Part shown: piece by piece, positions 43,443-51,784 of the stretch
Layout of the letters: every line of letters begins with the position of its first letter
Position numbering within the stretch: position 1 is the stretch's first letter
Source: Pseudomonas laurylsulfatiphila
GTDB lineage: Bacteria > Pseudomonadota > Gammaproteobacteria > Pseudomonadales > Pseudomonadaceae
DNA: 64,000 nt
NCBI RefSeq assembly: GCF_002934665.1
Contig: NZ_NIRS01000005.1
Coordinates: 310,001-374,000, forward strand
Direction of reading: 5' to 3'
Made by a program: the position numbers and the translations under genes
Notes under the pieces: generated by a model
Told to the model about the DNA's origin: nothing
Databases searched by the model: none
Seen by the model: the letters and a program-made list of their open reading frames with translations, nothing else

Positions 43443-44221
43443 GCCGCACCTCCCTTGGCAACCTGATACGCCGGGTGCCAGCGCAGCCACACGCGCTCAA
43501 GTCCACGGGCCGCGAGGTCGGCCAGTTTGCCGAGCACCGCGTACAGCAGAATCGCCAGCACCACCACGTCGGTCTGCAAGAACTCCCGGGCATTCATCGC
43601 CAGATAACCGATACCGGAACTGGCGGAGATGGTTTCCGCGACGATCAACGTCAGCCACATGAAGCCGAGGGCGAAGCGCACGCCAACCAGAATCGAAGGC
43701 AGCGCCCCCGGCAAAATCACCTGCCAGAACAGGCTGAAACCCGTCAGGCCATAGCTGCGCGCCATCTCCACCAATGCCGGGTCGACGTTGCGGATGCCGT
43801 GATAGGTGTTGAGGTAAATCGGGAACAGCGTGCCCAGCGCCACCAGGAAAATCTTCGCCGACTCGTCGATGCCGAACCACAGGATCACCAGCGGAATCAG
43901 CGCCAGGTGCGGCACGTTGCGGATCATCTGCACCGAACTGTCGAGCAGGCGTTCGCCCCACTTCGACAGACCGGTGATGAAACCCAGGGTCAAACCGATG
44001 CCGCCACCGATGGTGAAACCCAGCGCGGCACGCCAGCCACTGATCGCCAGGTGCGTCCAGATTTCGCCGCTGCGCACCAGGCTCACGCCAGCTTCGATCA
44101 CGGCAACCGGCGCCGGCAGAATCCGTGTCGACAACCAGCCCGCCGACACACTCAACTGCCACACCGCCAGCAACAACACCGGCAACGCCCAGGGCGCGAG
44201 ACTGTGGATGATTTTCTTCAT
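43439..44221 (-). CDS. ssuC: Aliphatic sulfonate ABC transporter permease
   Basis: A 260-residue inner-membrane permease with about six helices and the EAA-like loop EMARSYGLTGFSLFWQVILP. It sits between ssuD and ssuB, with 9 nt and a 4-nt overlap respectively, and forms the channel for sulfonates delivered by SsuA. Confidence 0.94.
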   Translation of the reverse strand: MKKIIHSLAPWALPVLLLAVWQLSVSAGWLSTRILPAPVAVIEAGVSLVRSGEIWTHLAISGWRAALGFTIGGGIGLTLGFITGLSKWGERLLDSSVQMIRNVPHLALIPLVILWFGIDESAKIFLVALGTLFPIYLNTYHGIRNVDPALVEMARSYGLTGFSLFWQVILPGALPSILVGVRFALGFMWLTLIVAETISASSGIGYLAMNAREFLQTDVVVLAILLYAVLGKLADLAARGLERVWLRWHPAYQVAKGGAA

Positions 44222-44230
44222 GACCGCGCC

Positions 44231-45379
44231 TCAGCTCTGGGACGCGGCTTTGGGCAGGATGTCGTTGGCGACCATCTCGCCGAACGGACTCACGTAGCCA
44301 GCACTTTTCGCCAGCTCAGTACGCTCGACATCGAGGTGCGGGAACAGCAGTTCGGCGACTCGGTACGACTCTTCCAGGTGTGGATAACCGGAGAAAATAA
44401 AGGTGTCGATGCCGAGGTCCGCGTACTCCTTCACGCGGGCGGCCACGGTCGGGCCATCGCCCACCAGCGCCGTACCGGCACCGCCACGCACCAAGCCGAC
44501 ACCGGCCCACAGGTTCGGGCTGACTTCCAGTTTGTCGCGGCTGCCGCCATGCAATGCGGCCATGCGTTGCTGACCGACCGAATCGAAGCGCGCCAGCGAC
44601 GCCTGGGCACGAGCGATGGTGTCGTCGTCGAGATGGGAGATCAGCCGATCCGCGGCTTTCCAGGCTTCATCGTTGGTTTCGCGCACAATCACGTGCAGGC
44701 GAATGCCGAAGCGCACGGTGCGTCCGAGCTTCGCGGCCTTGGCGCGGACCTGTTCGATTTTTTCCGCCACGGCGGCCGGCGGCTCGCCCCAGGTCAGGAC
44801 CATTTCCACCTGTTCGGCAGCCAGGTCTTGCGCGGCATCCGAAGAGCCGCCGAAGTACAGCGGCGGGCGCGGCTGCTGGATGGGTGGATAGAGCAGTTTC
44901 GCGCCCTTCACGCTGATGTGCTGGCCGTCGTAATCAACGGTTTCACCTTCCAGCACGCGGCGCCAGATACGGGTGAACTCCACGGAAGCCTGGTAGCGTT
45001 CTTCGTGGCTGAGGAACAGACCATCACCCGCCAACTCCTCCGGATCACCGCCGGTCACCAGGTTGAACAGCGCACGGCCGCCGGACAGACGATCCAGGGT
45101 CGCGGCCTGACGCGCCGCCACCGTCGGGGAAATGATCCCGGGGCGCAGGGCAACCAGAAACTTCAAGCGCTGGGTCACCGGGATCAGCGACGCCGCCACC
45201 AGCCACGAATCCTCGCAAGAGCGGCCGGTGGGAATCAGCACGCCGCCGAAACCCAGTCGGTCCGCCGCTTGCGCGACTTGTTGCAGGTAACCGTGGTCAA
45301 CGGCGCGTGCGCCTTCGGCGGTGCCAAGGTAATGGCCGTCGCCGTGGGTAGGCAGGAACCAGAAGATATTGAGGCTCAT
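44231..45379 (-). CDS. ssuD: FMNH2-dependent alkanesulfonate monooxygenase
   Basis: Cleaves alkanesulfonates to an aldehyde and sulfite using O2 and FMNH2 supplied by SsuE. It has 382 residues; the start at 45379 gives the family N-terminus MSLNIFWFLPTHGDGHYLG. Bacterial luciferase-like TIM barrel; RPGIISPTVAARQAATLDRL, NLVTGGDPEELAGDG and YFGGSSDAA are characteristic. It lies 25 nt after ssuA in the operon. Confidence 0.96.
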   Translation of the reverse strand: MSLNIFWFLPTHGDGHYLGTAEGARAVDHGYLQQVAQAADRLGFGGVLIPTGRSCEDSWLVAASLIPVTQRLKFLVALRPGIISPTVAARQAATLDRLSGGRALFNLVTGGDPEELAGDGLFLSHEERYQASVEFTRIWRRVLEGETVDYDGQHISVKGAKLLYPPIQQPRPPLYFGGSSDAAQDLAAEQVEMVLTWGEPPAAVAEKIEQVRAKAAKLGRTVRFGIRLHVIVRETNDEAWKAADRLISHLDDDTIARAQASLARFDSVGQQRMAALHGGSRDKLEVSPNLWAGVGLVRGGAGTALVGDGPTVAARVKEYADLGIDTFIFSGYPHLEESYRVAELLFPHLDVERTELAKSAGYVSPFGEMVANDILPKAASQS

Positions 45380-45404
45380 GGAGTGGTCTCCTAGGGGAAT
45401 CGAT

Positions 45405-46385
45405 TTACTGGGCTTTCGTAATTGAGCTTTGGGCAACAGCTGCCGGCGGCGTCCAGATCACGTCTTTGATGCTCAATTGCTTTGGAATCAGCTTGAGCTG
45501 GTAGAAGGTGTCGGCGATTTTCTGCTGCGCCGCGACCACTTCCGGGGTCAGGAACAACGCGCCGTAGCCCTGGCGTTTCACCGAAGTGCGGGTGATGTCT
45601 GCCGACAGGCCGAGCAGTGGCGAGACCTGCTGGGTCACGTCTTCAGGATTGGCCCAGGACCACTCGCCCACTGCGCGCACTTCTTCCACCAGGGTCTTGA
45701 TCACCTCGGGATTTTTTTGCGCGTAGGGTTTGGTCGCCAGGTAGAACTGATGGTTGTCGACGATGCCCTGGCCATCGCGCAGGGTGCGCGCTTGCAACTG
45801 TTGTTCGGCGGCGGCCTGGTAGGGGTCCCAGATCACCCAGGCGTCGACACTGCCACGCTCGAACGCAGCGCGGGCATCGGCCGGCGGCAGGAAGACGGTC
45901 TGGATGTCGGTGTATTTGAGGCCGGCGTCTTCCAGTGCACGCACCAGCAGGTAGTGCACGTTGGAACCCTTGTTGAGCACGACTTTCTTGCCCTTGAGCT
46001 CTGCCACCGACTTGATCGGCGAGTCCTTCGGCACCAGGATCGCCTCACTGTGCGGCGCTGGCGGTTCGTAGGCGACGTAGAGCAGATCGGCGCCGGCCGC
46101 TTGAGCGAACACGGGCGGCGTCTCACCGGTAACGCCGAAGTCGATGGAGCCGACGTTCAAGCCTTCAAGCAGTTGCGGGCCACCGGGGAATTCAGTCCAT
46201 TGCACGTCCACGCCTTGGGCGGCGAGGCGTTTTTCCAGGGTGCCCTTGGCTTTGAGCAGCACCAGGGTGCCGTATTTCTGATAGCCGATTCGTAGCGTCT
46301 CGGCCTGGGCTTGAGTAAAGGCGCCGAAGGTGACAGCCGCAGCAAACAGAGCGACCAGACCACGACGCAAAATGACAGGGCGCAT
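45405..46385 (-). CDS. ssuA: Periplasmic aliphatic sulfonate-binding protein
   Basis: A 326-residue binding protein. The start at 46385 (MRPVILRRGLVALFAAAV) gives a signal peptide ending in AQA at about 27. The mature start ETLRIGYQKYGTLVLLKAKG and VDVQWTEFPGGPQLLEGLNV-type region are typical of SsuA. It delivers alkanesulfonates to SsuBC. It lies 105 nt downstream of ssuE. Confidence 0.94.
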   Translation of the reverse strand: MRPVILRRGLVALFAAAVTFGAFTQAQAETLRIGYQKYGTLVLLKAKGTLEKRLAAQGVDVQWTEFPGGPQLLEGLNVGSIDFGVTGETPPVFAQAAGADLLYVAYEPPAPHSEAILVPKDSPIKSVAELKGKKVVLNKGSNVHYLLVRALEDAGLKYTDIQTVFLPPADARAAFERGSVDAWVIWDPYQAAAEQQLQARTLRDGQGIVDNHQFYLATKPYAQKNPEVIKTLVEEVRAVGEWSWANPEDVTQQVSPLLGLSADITRTSVKRQGYGALFLTPEVVAAQQKIADTFYQLKLIPKQLSIKDVIWTPPAAVAQSSITKAQ

Positions 46386-46490
46386 GGCGCTCTCCTTTTT
46401 GCAGTTGGGTTTTGGCTGCACCTGCTTGCCCGTTGGCGGGCGAGTAAGGCCAGTACTTCAATTTTCGGTGGGGCTAATGTTCAGTGGAGT

Positions 46491-47084
46491 TCATATGCTC
46501 CAGCGAGCACTCAACAAACGTTCATTCAACAGGTTCGGATCGAGCGGCTTGGGCCGTCGTGCCATGGCGCTGAGAAACAGCTCCAGCGATTCGTTCAGGC
46601 GTTGCTCCAGCTCCGGCGCCAACTGCGCCAGGGCGCTGCCTTCGCCGTAAGCGATCTGGCTGTCGACGGCGAAAATCCCGTGGAGCATTTCCTGGGCTTT
46701 CAACGCTGACAGCACCGGCTTGAGCGCGTAGTCCACCGCCAGCATGTGGGCGATGCTGCCGCCGGTTGCCATCGGCAACACCACCTTGTGGCTCAGGGCG
46801 CGTTCGGGCAGCAGATCCAGCACGGTTTTCAATGCGCCGGAGAACGAAGCCTTGTACACCGGCGTAGCGATCAGCAGGCCATCGGCGTTTTCAATCTGTT
46901 GCAGCAGGTCAATGACCTTCGGGCTGTCGAAGCGTGCATGCAGCAAGTCTTCGGCCGGGAAGTCCCGTACCTGATAACTCACCACCTCCACGCCTTGTTC
47001 TTGCAACCAACTCTTGGAGCGGTCCAGCAGCACCCCGGAACGGGAGCGTTGACTGGGACTGCCTCCGAGTGAGACGACCAACAT
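46491..47084 (-). CDS. ssuE: NAD(P)H-dependent FMN reductase
   Basis: A 197-residue flavodoxin-fold reductase that supplies FMNH2 to SsuD. N-terminal phosphate loop SLGGSPSQRSRSG and the flavin-site segment TPVYKASFSGALKTVLDLLP are visible. It is the first gene of the ssu operon. The AT-rich 145 bp upstream carries a short palindrome and probably the sulfur-starvation promoter. Confidence 0.94.
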   Translation of the reverse strand: MLVVSLGGSPSQRSRSGVLLDRSKSWLQEQGVEVVSYQVRDFPAEDLLHARFDSPKVIDLLQQIENADGLLIATPVYKASFSGALKTVLDLLPERALSHKVVLPMATGGSIAHMLAVDYALKPVLSALKAQEMLHGIFAVDSQIAYGEGSALAQLAPELEQRLNESLELFLSAMARRPKPLDPNLLNERLLSARWSI

Positions 47085-47170
47085 TCAGACGATTCCTTGA
47101 GCGGTGTTGGCGATTCGCGGTTTGCGATCTCGCTTCGATGGAGTGACCTTAACAGCTGATTTATATATCC

Positions 47171-47185
47171 ATAAATCATATTTAT
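47171..47185. promoter_or_regulatory. AT-rich palindrome upstream of ssuE
   Basis: ATAAAT-cat-ATTTAT (47171-47185), about 90 bp before ssuE in a strongly AT-rich stretch (47155-47215). A similar motif precedes lsfA. It is a candidate site for a CysB/Cbl-type sulfur regulator; this is not proven. Confidence 0.45.
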
Positions 47186-47233
47186 TCATTTGGTTATGTA
47201 TTTTAGAGATATACGAATCGACTTCATTCGGGC

Positions 47234-47258
47234 AAAAAAAAGGCCGTCGAAACGGCCT
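47234..47258 (-). terminator. Rho-independent terminator after lsfA
   Basis: The hairpin AGGCCGT-TTCG-ACGGCCT on the minus strand (47258-47241) is followed by eight T (47241-47234). It separates lsfA from the ssu promoter. Confidence 0.88.
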
Positions 47259-47293
47259 GAAATCCCCTGCTTAGAGAACATCCGAACACATAC

Positions 47294-47374
47294 CTGTAGG
47301 AGCTGGCTTGCCAGCGATGGCTGGTGAATCTGATACACCGCGTTGTATCTATCGCCGGCAAGCCGGCTCCTACA
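47294..47374. repeat. REPIN, 'ctggcttgccag' type
   Basis: Inverted REP pair of 81 bp just after the lsfA stop. Its right arm has a paired change to GCCGGCTTGCCGGC. Confidence 0.9.
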
Positions 47375-47382
47375 AAAAAGGA

Positions 47383-48021
47383 TCAGCGATTGGGCTGCGG
47401 CGTCAGGCGCAGGTAAGGCTTGACGGCACGATAGCCCTTGGGAAAACGCTGTTTGATTTCCTCTTCATCCTTGAGCGACGGCACGATCACCACTTCATCA
47501 CCGTCCTGCCAGTTGGCCGGCGTGGCCACCTTGTAGTTGTCGGTGAGTTGCAGCGAGTCGATCACCCGCAGGATTTCATTGAAATTGCGCCCGGTGCTCG
47601 CCGGGTAGGTAATCGTCAACCGAACCTTTTTGTTCGGGTCGATCACGAACAGCGAACGCACGGTCAGGGTGTCGTTGGCGTTGGGATGGATCAGGTCGTA
47701 GAGGTCCGAGACTTTGCGGTCGGCGTCATCCAGGATCGGAAAGTTGACCACAGTACTCTGCGTCTCGTTGATGTCCTCGATCCATCTGTGATGCGACTCC
47801 ACAGGGTCCACGGACAGTGCGATAGCCTTGACACCGCGCGCCGCGAACTCATCCTTGAGCCTGGCGGTGAAACCCAGTTCGGTGGTGCATACCGGCGTGA
47901 AATCCGCCGGATGGGAAAACAGCACGCCCCAGCTATCGCCCAGCCACTGATGGAAACGGATGATGCCGGCGCTGGAGTTCTGTTCGAAATCGGGGGCGAT
48001 ATCGCCAAGTCTGAGACCCAT
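47383..48021 (-). CDS. lsfA: 1-Cys peroxiredoxin LsfA
   Basis: A 212-residue Prx6-type peroxiredoxin that reduces peroxides. The peroxidatic Cys45 is in DFTPVCTTELGF, and no resolving Cys is seen. The C-terminal extension ending LRLTPQPNR is typical of 1-Cys Prx6. LsfA was found in Pseudomonas as a protein induced when sulfate is replaced by organosulfur sources. Its place directly upstream of ssuE fits that, perhaps protecting against the peroxide made by the flavin monooxygenase system. Confidence 0.94.
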   Translation of the reverse strand: MGLRLGDIAPDFEQNSSAGIIRFHQWLGDSWGVLFSHPADFTPVCTTELGFTARLKDEFAARGVKAIALSVDPVESHHRWIEDINETQSTVVNFPILDDADRKVSDLYDLIHPNANDTLTVRSLFVIDPNKKVRLTITYPASTGRNFNEILRVIDSLQLTDNYKVATPANWQDGDEVVIVPSLKDEEEIKQRFPKGYRAVKPYLRLTPQPNR

Positions 48022-48085
48022 GGTGCTGCTCCTTGTGAGTGCTTGATGGGTTCAACTGTGCCTGTGTTTTTTATCTATTAAAAAG

Positions 48086-48103
48086 AATAAATATCGATTT
48101 ATT
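48086..48103. promoter_or_regulatory. AT-rich palindrome upstream of lsfA
   Basis: AATAAAT-atcg-ATTTATT (48086-48103), about 70 bp before lsfA in an AT-rich island (48060-48130). It matches the motif before ssuE in sequence and distance from the start codon. Confidence 0.45.
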
Positions 48104-48211
48104 TAGATCATTAAGAAATATTAAAGATCTGTTCACTGGACGTGCACGCACAACCCGCCGAACATCGGCCGCGAGGTTCGAGAAGGCCTTGAGTTGCTGC
48201 AAAGAGGGAAC

Positions 48212-48245
48212 TCAGGACGGGATTACGGGGGTGAACCCGTCCTGA
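48212..48245. other. Strong stem-loop in the gap between lsfA and the OprD porin
   Basis: A perfect 10-bp stem TCAGGACGGG/CCCGTCCTGA (48212-48221 and 48236-48245) with a 14-nt loop, immediately before the terminator hairpin at 48252. No coding frame explains it. Read on the plus strand, stem-loop plus terminator resembles the 3' end of a small RNA. The rest of the gap (48104-48211) shows nothing I recognise. Confidence 0.45.
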
Positions 48246-48251
48246 ACATGT

Positions 48252-48288
48252 AAAAGCCCCGCCCGGTATTGCACCGGGCGGGGCTTTT
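48252..48288. terminator. Bidirectional rho-independent terminator
   Basis: A 16-bp stem AAAAGCCCCGCCCGGT/ACCGGGCGGGGCTTTT with a 5-nt loop. It ends the OprD porin on the minus strand and would also stop plus-strand transcripts from the lsfA side. Confidence 0.93.
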
Positions 48289-48311
48289 TTGTCTCGGTTA
48301 CGCGAACGCTA

Positions 48312-49652
48312 TTACAACAGCGGGATCGAGTAGCTGACGATCAGACGGTTTTCGTCCTGCGAACGGGTGTTCGGCAGGTCGGTGCGCCAGGTAGCGTTTT
48401 TCCACGCCAGGCCCAGGTTCTTCAACGGACCTTCCTGCACCACGTAGGCAACACTCAGGTCACGCTCCCACTCGGAAGCACCATTGGCCGCCTGGCCACC
48501 CTTGGCGTTGACGGTATCGATGCTGTCGCCGTGCAAGTACACCAGACCCGCGGTCAAGCCAGGCACACCGACCTTGGCGAAGTCGAACGAGTAACGTGCT
48601 TGCCAGGTTTTCTCGCCGGCACGGCCGAACTTCTGGATTTGCGAATCGGTGATGGTGTAGTTCGACGAACCGTCACCCTGGTTCAGCCAAGGGAAGTCAC
48701 TGCTGCCGTTGCTGACCTGGTAACCGCCACCGAAGGTATGACCGGCAACCGAATACAGGAACAGGCCGCTGTACAGGTTGTTGTCGACCTTGCCTTTACC
48801 GTTTGGCGCGTTGTAGTTGCCAGTGGTGAAGTACAGCGGGTCGTGACCGTTGGCACCATCATCAGAGCTGTTGAAATAGCGGAAATCCGACTTCAACACG
48901 CCTGGGCCGATTGCCCAGTTGTGGACCAGACCCAGGAAGTGCTGCTTGTAGAACTCTTCCAGCTTGCCGTAGTAGTACTGAGCCGTCAGGTCCTTGGTGA
49001 TCTTGTAGTCGCCACCGGCATAGATGAACTTGTTGCTGTCGCGGAACTTGGTACCGCGAGTGTTCGCACCGGAAATCGACATCTGCTCATTGTTGCTGGA
49101 GTTACGGCCTTTAACGGCTTCGATCTGACCGGCGACCAGCGACAGGTCCTTGATCTCGGCGGAAGTGATCTGGCCACCCTGCCAGGTTTGCGGCAGCAGA
49201 CGACCATCGTTGGTCACGATCACCGGGTTTTTCGGCTGCAGGGTACCCAGCTTCAATTCAGTCTGGGAAACCTTGGCTTTGGCGGTCAGGCCCAGGCTGG
49301 AGAAATCATCTACCGCCTCGCCATTGGATTTACTCGGGAAAACCGTGCCGCCGTAAGAAGTCGCCGTGGCGCCGTTGGTACCGCCGCCCGAATCCAGCTT
49401 GACGCCCAACAGGCCGATCGCATCGATACCGAAACCGACGGTGCCCTGGGTGTAACCGGAAATGAAACGCAGGTCGAAGCCTTGGCCCCACTCTTCGTTT
49501 TTGTTGGGACCGGTACCGTCGCGGTTGTCGGTGTTGATGTAGAAGTTACGCAGCCCCAGTGTTGCCTTGCTGTCTTCGATGAAACCCGCGGCGTTTGCCT
49601 GCTGGGCCAATACCCCGACGGCCACAGCCATGGCCAAGGTGGACTTGTTCAT
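48312..49652 (-). CDS. OprD-family outer-membrane porin (copy 1)
   Basis: A 446-residue outer-membrane beta-barrel with a signal peptide ending QQANA (about 22) and a mature start AGFIEDSKATLGLRNFYINT. The OprD hallmarks are FGIDAIGLLGVKLDSG, LGTLQPKNPVIVTNDGRLLP and the repeating DFAKVGVPGLTAG strand. The family imports small carboxylates, basic amino acids or peptides, and the substrate is open. It is a paralog of copy 2 just upstream. Terminators follow both, so they are separate transcripts. Their place between lsfA-ssu and tauA suggests uptake of organosulfur compounds, but this is only inference. Confidence 0.9.
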   Translation of the reverse strand: MNKSTLAMAVAVGVLAQQANAAGFIEDSKATLGLRNFYINTDNRDGTGPNKNEEWGQGFDLRFISGYTQGTVGFGIDAIGLLGVKLDSGGGTNGATATSYGGTVFPSKSNGEAVDDFSSLGLTAKAKVSQTELKLGTLQPKNPVIVTNDGRLLPQTWQGGQITSAEIKDLSLVAGQIEAVKGRNSSNNEQMSISGANTRGTKFRDSNKFIYAGGDYKITKDLTAQYYYGKLEEFYKQHFLGLVHNWAIGPGVLKSDFRYFNSSDDGANGHDPLYFTTGNYNAPNGKGKVDNNLYSGLFLYSVAGHTFGGGYQVSNGSSDFPWLNQGDGSSNYTITDSQIQKFGRAGEKTWQARYSFDFAKVGVPGLTAGLVYLHGDSIDTVNAKGGQAANGASEWERDLSVAYVVQEGPLKNLGLAWKNATWRTDLPNTRSQDENRLIVSYSIPLL

Positions 49653-50022
49653 GTTTCGCTCCTCTCGTTTCTAGTTCTGATGCTCCTGGTCCCGAATCGA
49701 TTGCCCGGGATCCTGAATGCATAAATTCGCGGCAAACCGTCTAAGCCGGTCGTTTGGCGGGCCGCAGGATACATGGCCTTAAAGCCAAAAAGAATTTCTT
49801 TGGTTTTTTTAATATCACTGTGGAATATGACTTCCCACGGCAGATCCGAGGTATCGGCGGCAGGGCCGATTCCTGAAACTGATCAATTGTCGAGGGACGA
49901 AGCTGCCAAATCCGAGTTCAGGGATGAGTGTCGGACAGGCGCACTTTAGTGTGCGGATTAAAAAACCAAAAAGAATAAAAAAGAAATAACATCTTTGTTT
50001 TTGGAATATAAAGCTCGACACG
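49653..50022. promoter_or_regulatory. Upstream region of OprD copy 1
   Basis: A 370-bp gap without a credible gene. It holds AT-rich blocks and a direct repeat CCAAAAAGAAT (near 49785 and 49966). The first copy is part of an imperfect palindrome CCAAAAAGAA/TTCTTTGG. A short GCAC..GTGC dyad lies near 49942. These may be control sites of the porin gene. Confidence 0.4.
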
Positions 50023-50055
50023 AAAAAAAGCCCCGCCAACCGACGGGGCTTTTTC
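50023..50055. terminator. Rho-independent terminator after OprD copy 2
   Basis: The stem AAAAAGCCCCG/CGGGGCTTTTT with a short loop and T-run on either strand, 10 bp beyond the copy 2 stop codon. Confidence 0.92.
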
Positions 50056-50064
50056 TTGCGGCTA

Positions 50065-51420
50065 TTACATGAAGCTGTAGGTGTAGTTGAAGATCAGACG
50101 GGTCTGGTCTTGATCAAGGGTGCTGGTGTTGCCACGGTAGGTACCGTGACGCAGCGTCGTACCAAACCCTTTCAGTGCACCGGTTTGAATCACGTAGTCC
50201 ACACGCGCGTCAGTCTCGTGCTCGCTCAGGTCTTTACCCACACCGCTGGTAGCCTTGATGTCCTGGCCATTCAAGTAACCAATCGAAGCTTTCAACCCCG
50301 GTACACCCAGGGAGGCGAAGTCATAGGAGTACTGACCGAAGGTGGTGTTTTCACCGGCACGGATAAAGCTGCCCACCGTGGCATCGGTAAACGAGTAGAA
50401 GCTGGCGCCGCCGGCACCTTCTTGACGACCCTGATCATCAATAAGGCTGCCCTGGTTCAAGAACACAAAGCCGCCGTCATCGTTGACGCGCTGATGCCCG
50501 AGCAGGAACGCGTGGCCACCCAGGGTATAGGTGAACATGGCGCTCCAGGTCTTGTTATCGACCACGCCCCTTTCTTTGGCAAAGCCATTGTTGTTGTTGA
50601 ATTGATAGCCGGCGTCGCCGTTCTTGCCGTCGGAGCTGCTGTCGAAATAACGGATATCGGTCTTGAACGACTGATTGGCCGCGATCGGGTAGACGTGCAC
50701 CAGGCCGAGGAAGTTCTGCTTGTAGAAGTCTTCCAGGTTCGCATAGTAGTACTGCAGCGTGAGGTCTTTGGTGACCTTCCAGTCAGCACCGCCGTAGAGG
50801 AACTTGTTGCTGTCCTTAGTAGCGCCAGCCACAGACAGGCCAGTGGAGTTCGAGGAGGCGCGACCCGACGCATGCTCCAGTTGACCAAAGTTAAAGGTCA
50901 CGTTGTCGATTTCTTTGGAGGAGATGGTGCCACCTTCAAAGGTCTGCGGCAGCACACGACTGTCGTTCGCGATCAGGATCGGCAGGTTAGGTGCCAGAGC
51001 GCCACCCAGGTGGGCTTCGGTCTTCGAGAAGCGAGCCTTGACGTTGCCATCCAGACGGCTCCATTCGTCGGCCGCCTTATCGCCGTCGCTAGGGAAGAAC
51101 GAGTTGGCGTTACCGGTTGGGTGATGCCCCTTGCCGCCATCCAGGTGGATACCCATCACAGCTTGGGCGTCGATACCAAAACCTACCGTACCCTGGGTGA
51201 AACCGGACAGGTAGTCGAACTTGAGACCCTCAGCGGTTTCGCGCTGACGGTTGGCAGGAAGATCGTTAGCAGGAGAACTCAGACTTGAACGCACATCGGC
51301 GTCGTAATACATGGTGCGGGAACTGATGGAAGCCTTGCTGTCTTCCAGGAAACCTGCGGCGCCTGCCTGCTGCGCAACTACCCCTACGGCCACGGCCAAA
51401 GCCAAGGTGGACTTGTTCAT
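50065..51420 (-). CDS. OprD-family outer-membrane porin (copy 2)
   Basis: A 451-residue outer-membrane barrel with signal peptide ending QQAGA and mature start AGFLEDSKASISSRTMYYDA. The family strands FGIDAQAVMGIHLDGG, LPILIANDSRVLPQTFEGG and DFASLGVPGLKASIGYLNG align well with copy 1. It is divergent from tauA across a 364-bp palindrome-rich gap. The substrate is unknown; a link to sulfonate uptake is suggested only by the neighbours. Confidence 0.9.
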   Translation of the reverse strand: MNKSTLALAVAVGVVAQQAGAAGFLEDSKASISSRTMYYDADVRSSLSSPANDLPANRQRETAEGLKFDYLSGFTQGTVGFGIDAQAVMGIHLDGGKGHHPTGNANSFFPSDGDKAADEWSRLDGNVKARFSKTEAHLGGALAPNLPILIANDSRVLPQTFEGGTISSKEIDNVTFNFGQLEHASGRASSNSTGLSVAGATKDSNKFLYGGADWKVTKDLTLQYYYANLEDFYKQNFLGLVHVYPIAANQSFKTDIRYFDSSSDGKNGDAGYQFNNNNGFAKERGVVDNKTWSAMFTYTLGGHAFLLGHQRVNDDGGFVFLNQGSLIDDQGRQEGAGGASFYSFTDATVGSFIRAGENTTFGQYSYDFASLGVPGLKASIGYLNGQDIKATSGVGKDLSEHETDARVDYVIQTGALKGFGTTLRHGTYRGNTSTLDQDQTRLIFNYTYSFM

Positions 51421-51602
51421 TGTGAAGCTCCTCTCGATTCTAATTCTTGTATTCCTGGTCTCGAGTCGACGCCCGAAATCCTAAGATGCGCGATTAGCGC
51501 CAGACCGTGACCCATAAGTCAATCGTAACTATATGTGTCTACGACCATAGTCTAACCCCCGTTTTTTTGGTCCCTGCTGGGTCATGAATTCGTCATGAAC
51601 CT

Positions 51603-51712
51603 GAAAAGAATTACCCGATTCTTTTCTAATACCGTTTAGGAATTTAGCTCCCCGATCGCCATTCACCCCAGAATAGAGGGTTTGGACCATAAGCTAATTC
51701 CTAATCGGTATT
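51603..51712. promoter_or_regulatory. Palindrome cluster in the OprD copy 2 / tauA divergent region
   Basis: The 364-bp gap 51421-51784 has no gene. It holds a perfect 9-bp repeat GAAAAGAAT-tacccg-ATTCTTTTC (51603-51626), immediately followed by a 22-bp imperfect inverted repeat with arms AATACCGTTTAGGAATTTAGCT (51628-51649) and AGCTAATTCCTAATCGGTATT (51692-51712). Next to these, the T- and A-rich stretch 51712-51770 leads into tauA. It is likely a control region for both genes. Confidence 0.55.
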
Positions 51713-51784
51713 TATTTTTACTTTTTTAGATCGTTTAGTTTTCGACGCAATTCGGAAACAATTTCTTTACCGAAAGGCGGCCCC

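Noticed and set aside
43199..45394. A 731-codon plus-strand frame opposite ssuB, ssuC and ssuD
   Set aside because: It runs antisense to three strongly supported genes, is rich in His, Arg and Gln as is typical of the reverse strand of GC-rich coding DNA, and matches no family I know.
48039..48245. A 68-codon plus-strand frame between lsfA and OprD copy 1
   Set aside because: It crosses the AT-rich lsfA promoter and the 10-bp stem-loop and has no family features; the stem-loop structure is the more convincing signal.
49815..50039. A 74-codon minus-strand frame in the gap between the OprD porins
   Set aside because: It overlaps the terminator of OprD copy 2, lacks a good ribosome-binding site and shows no recognisable family.
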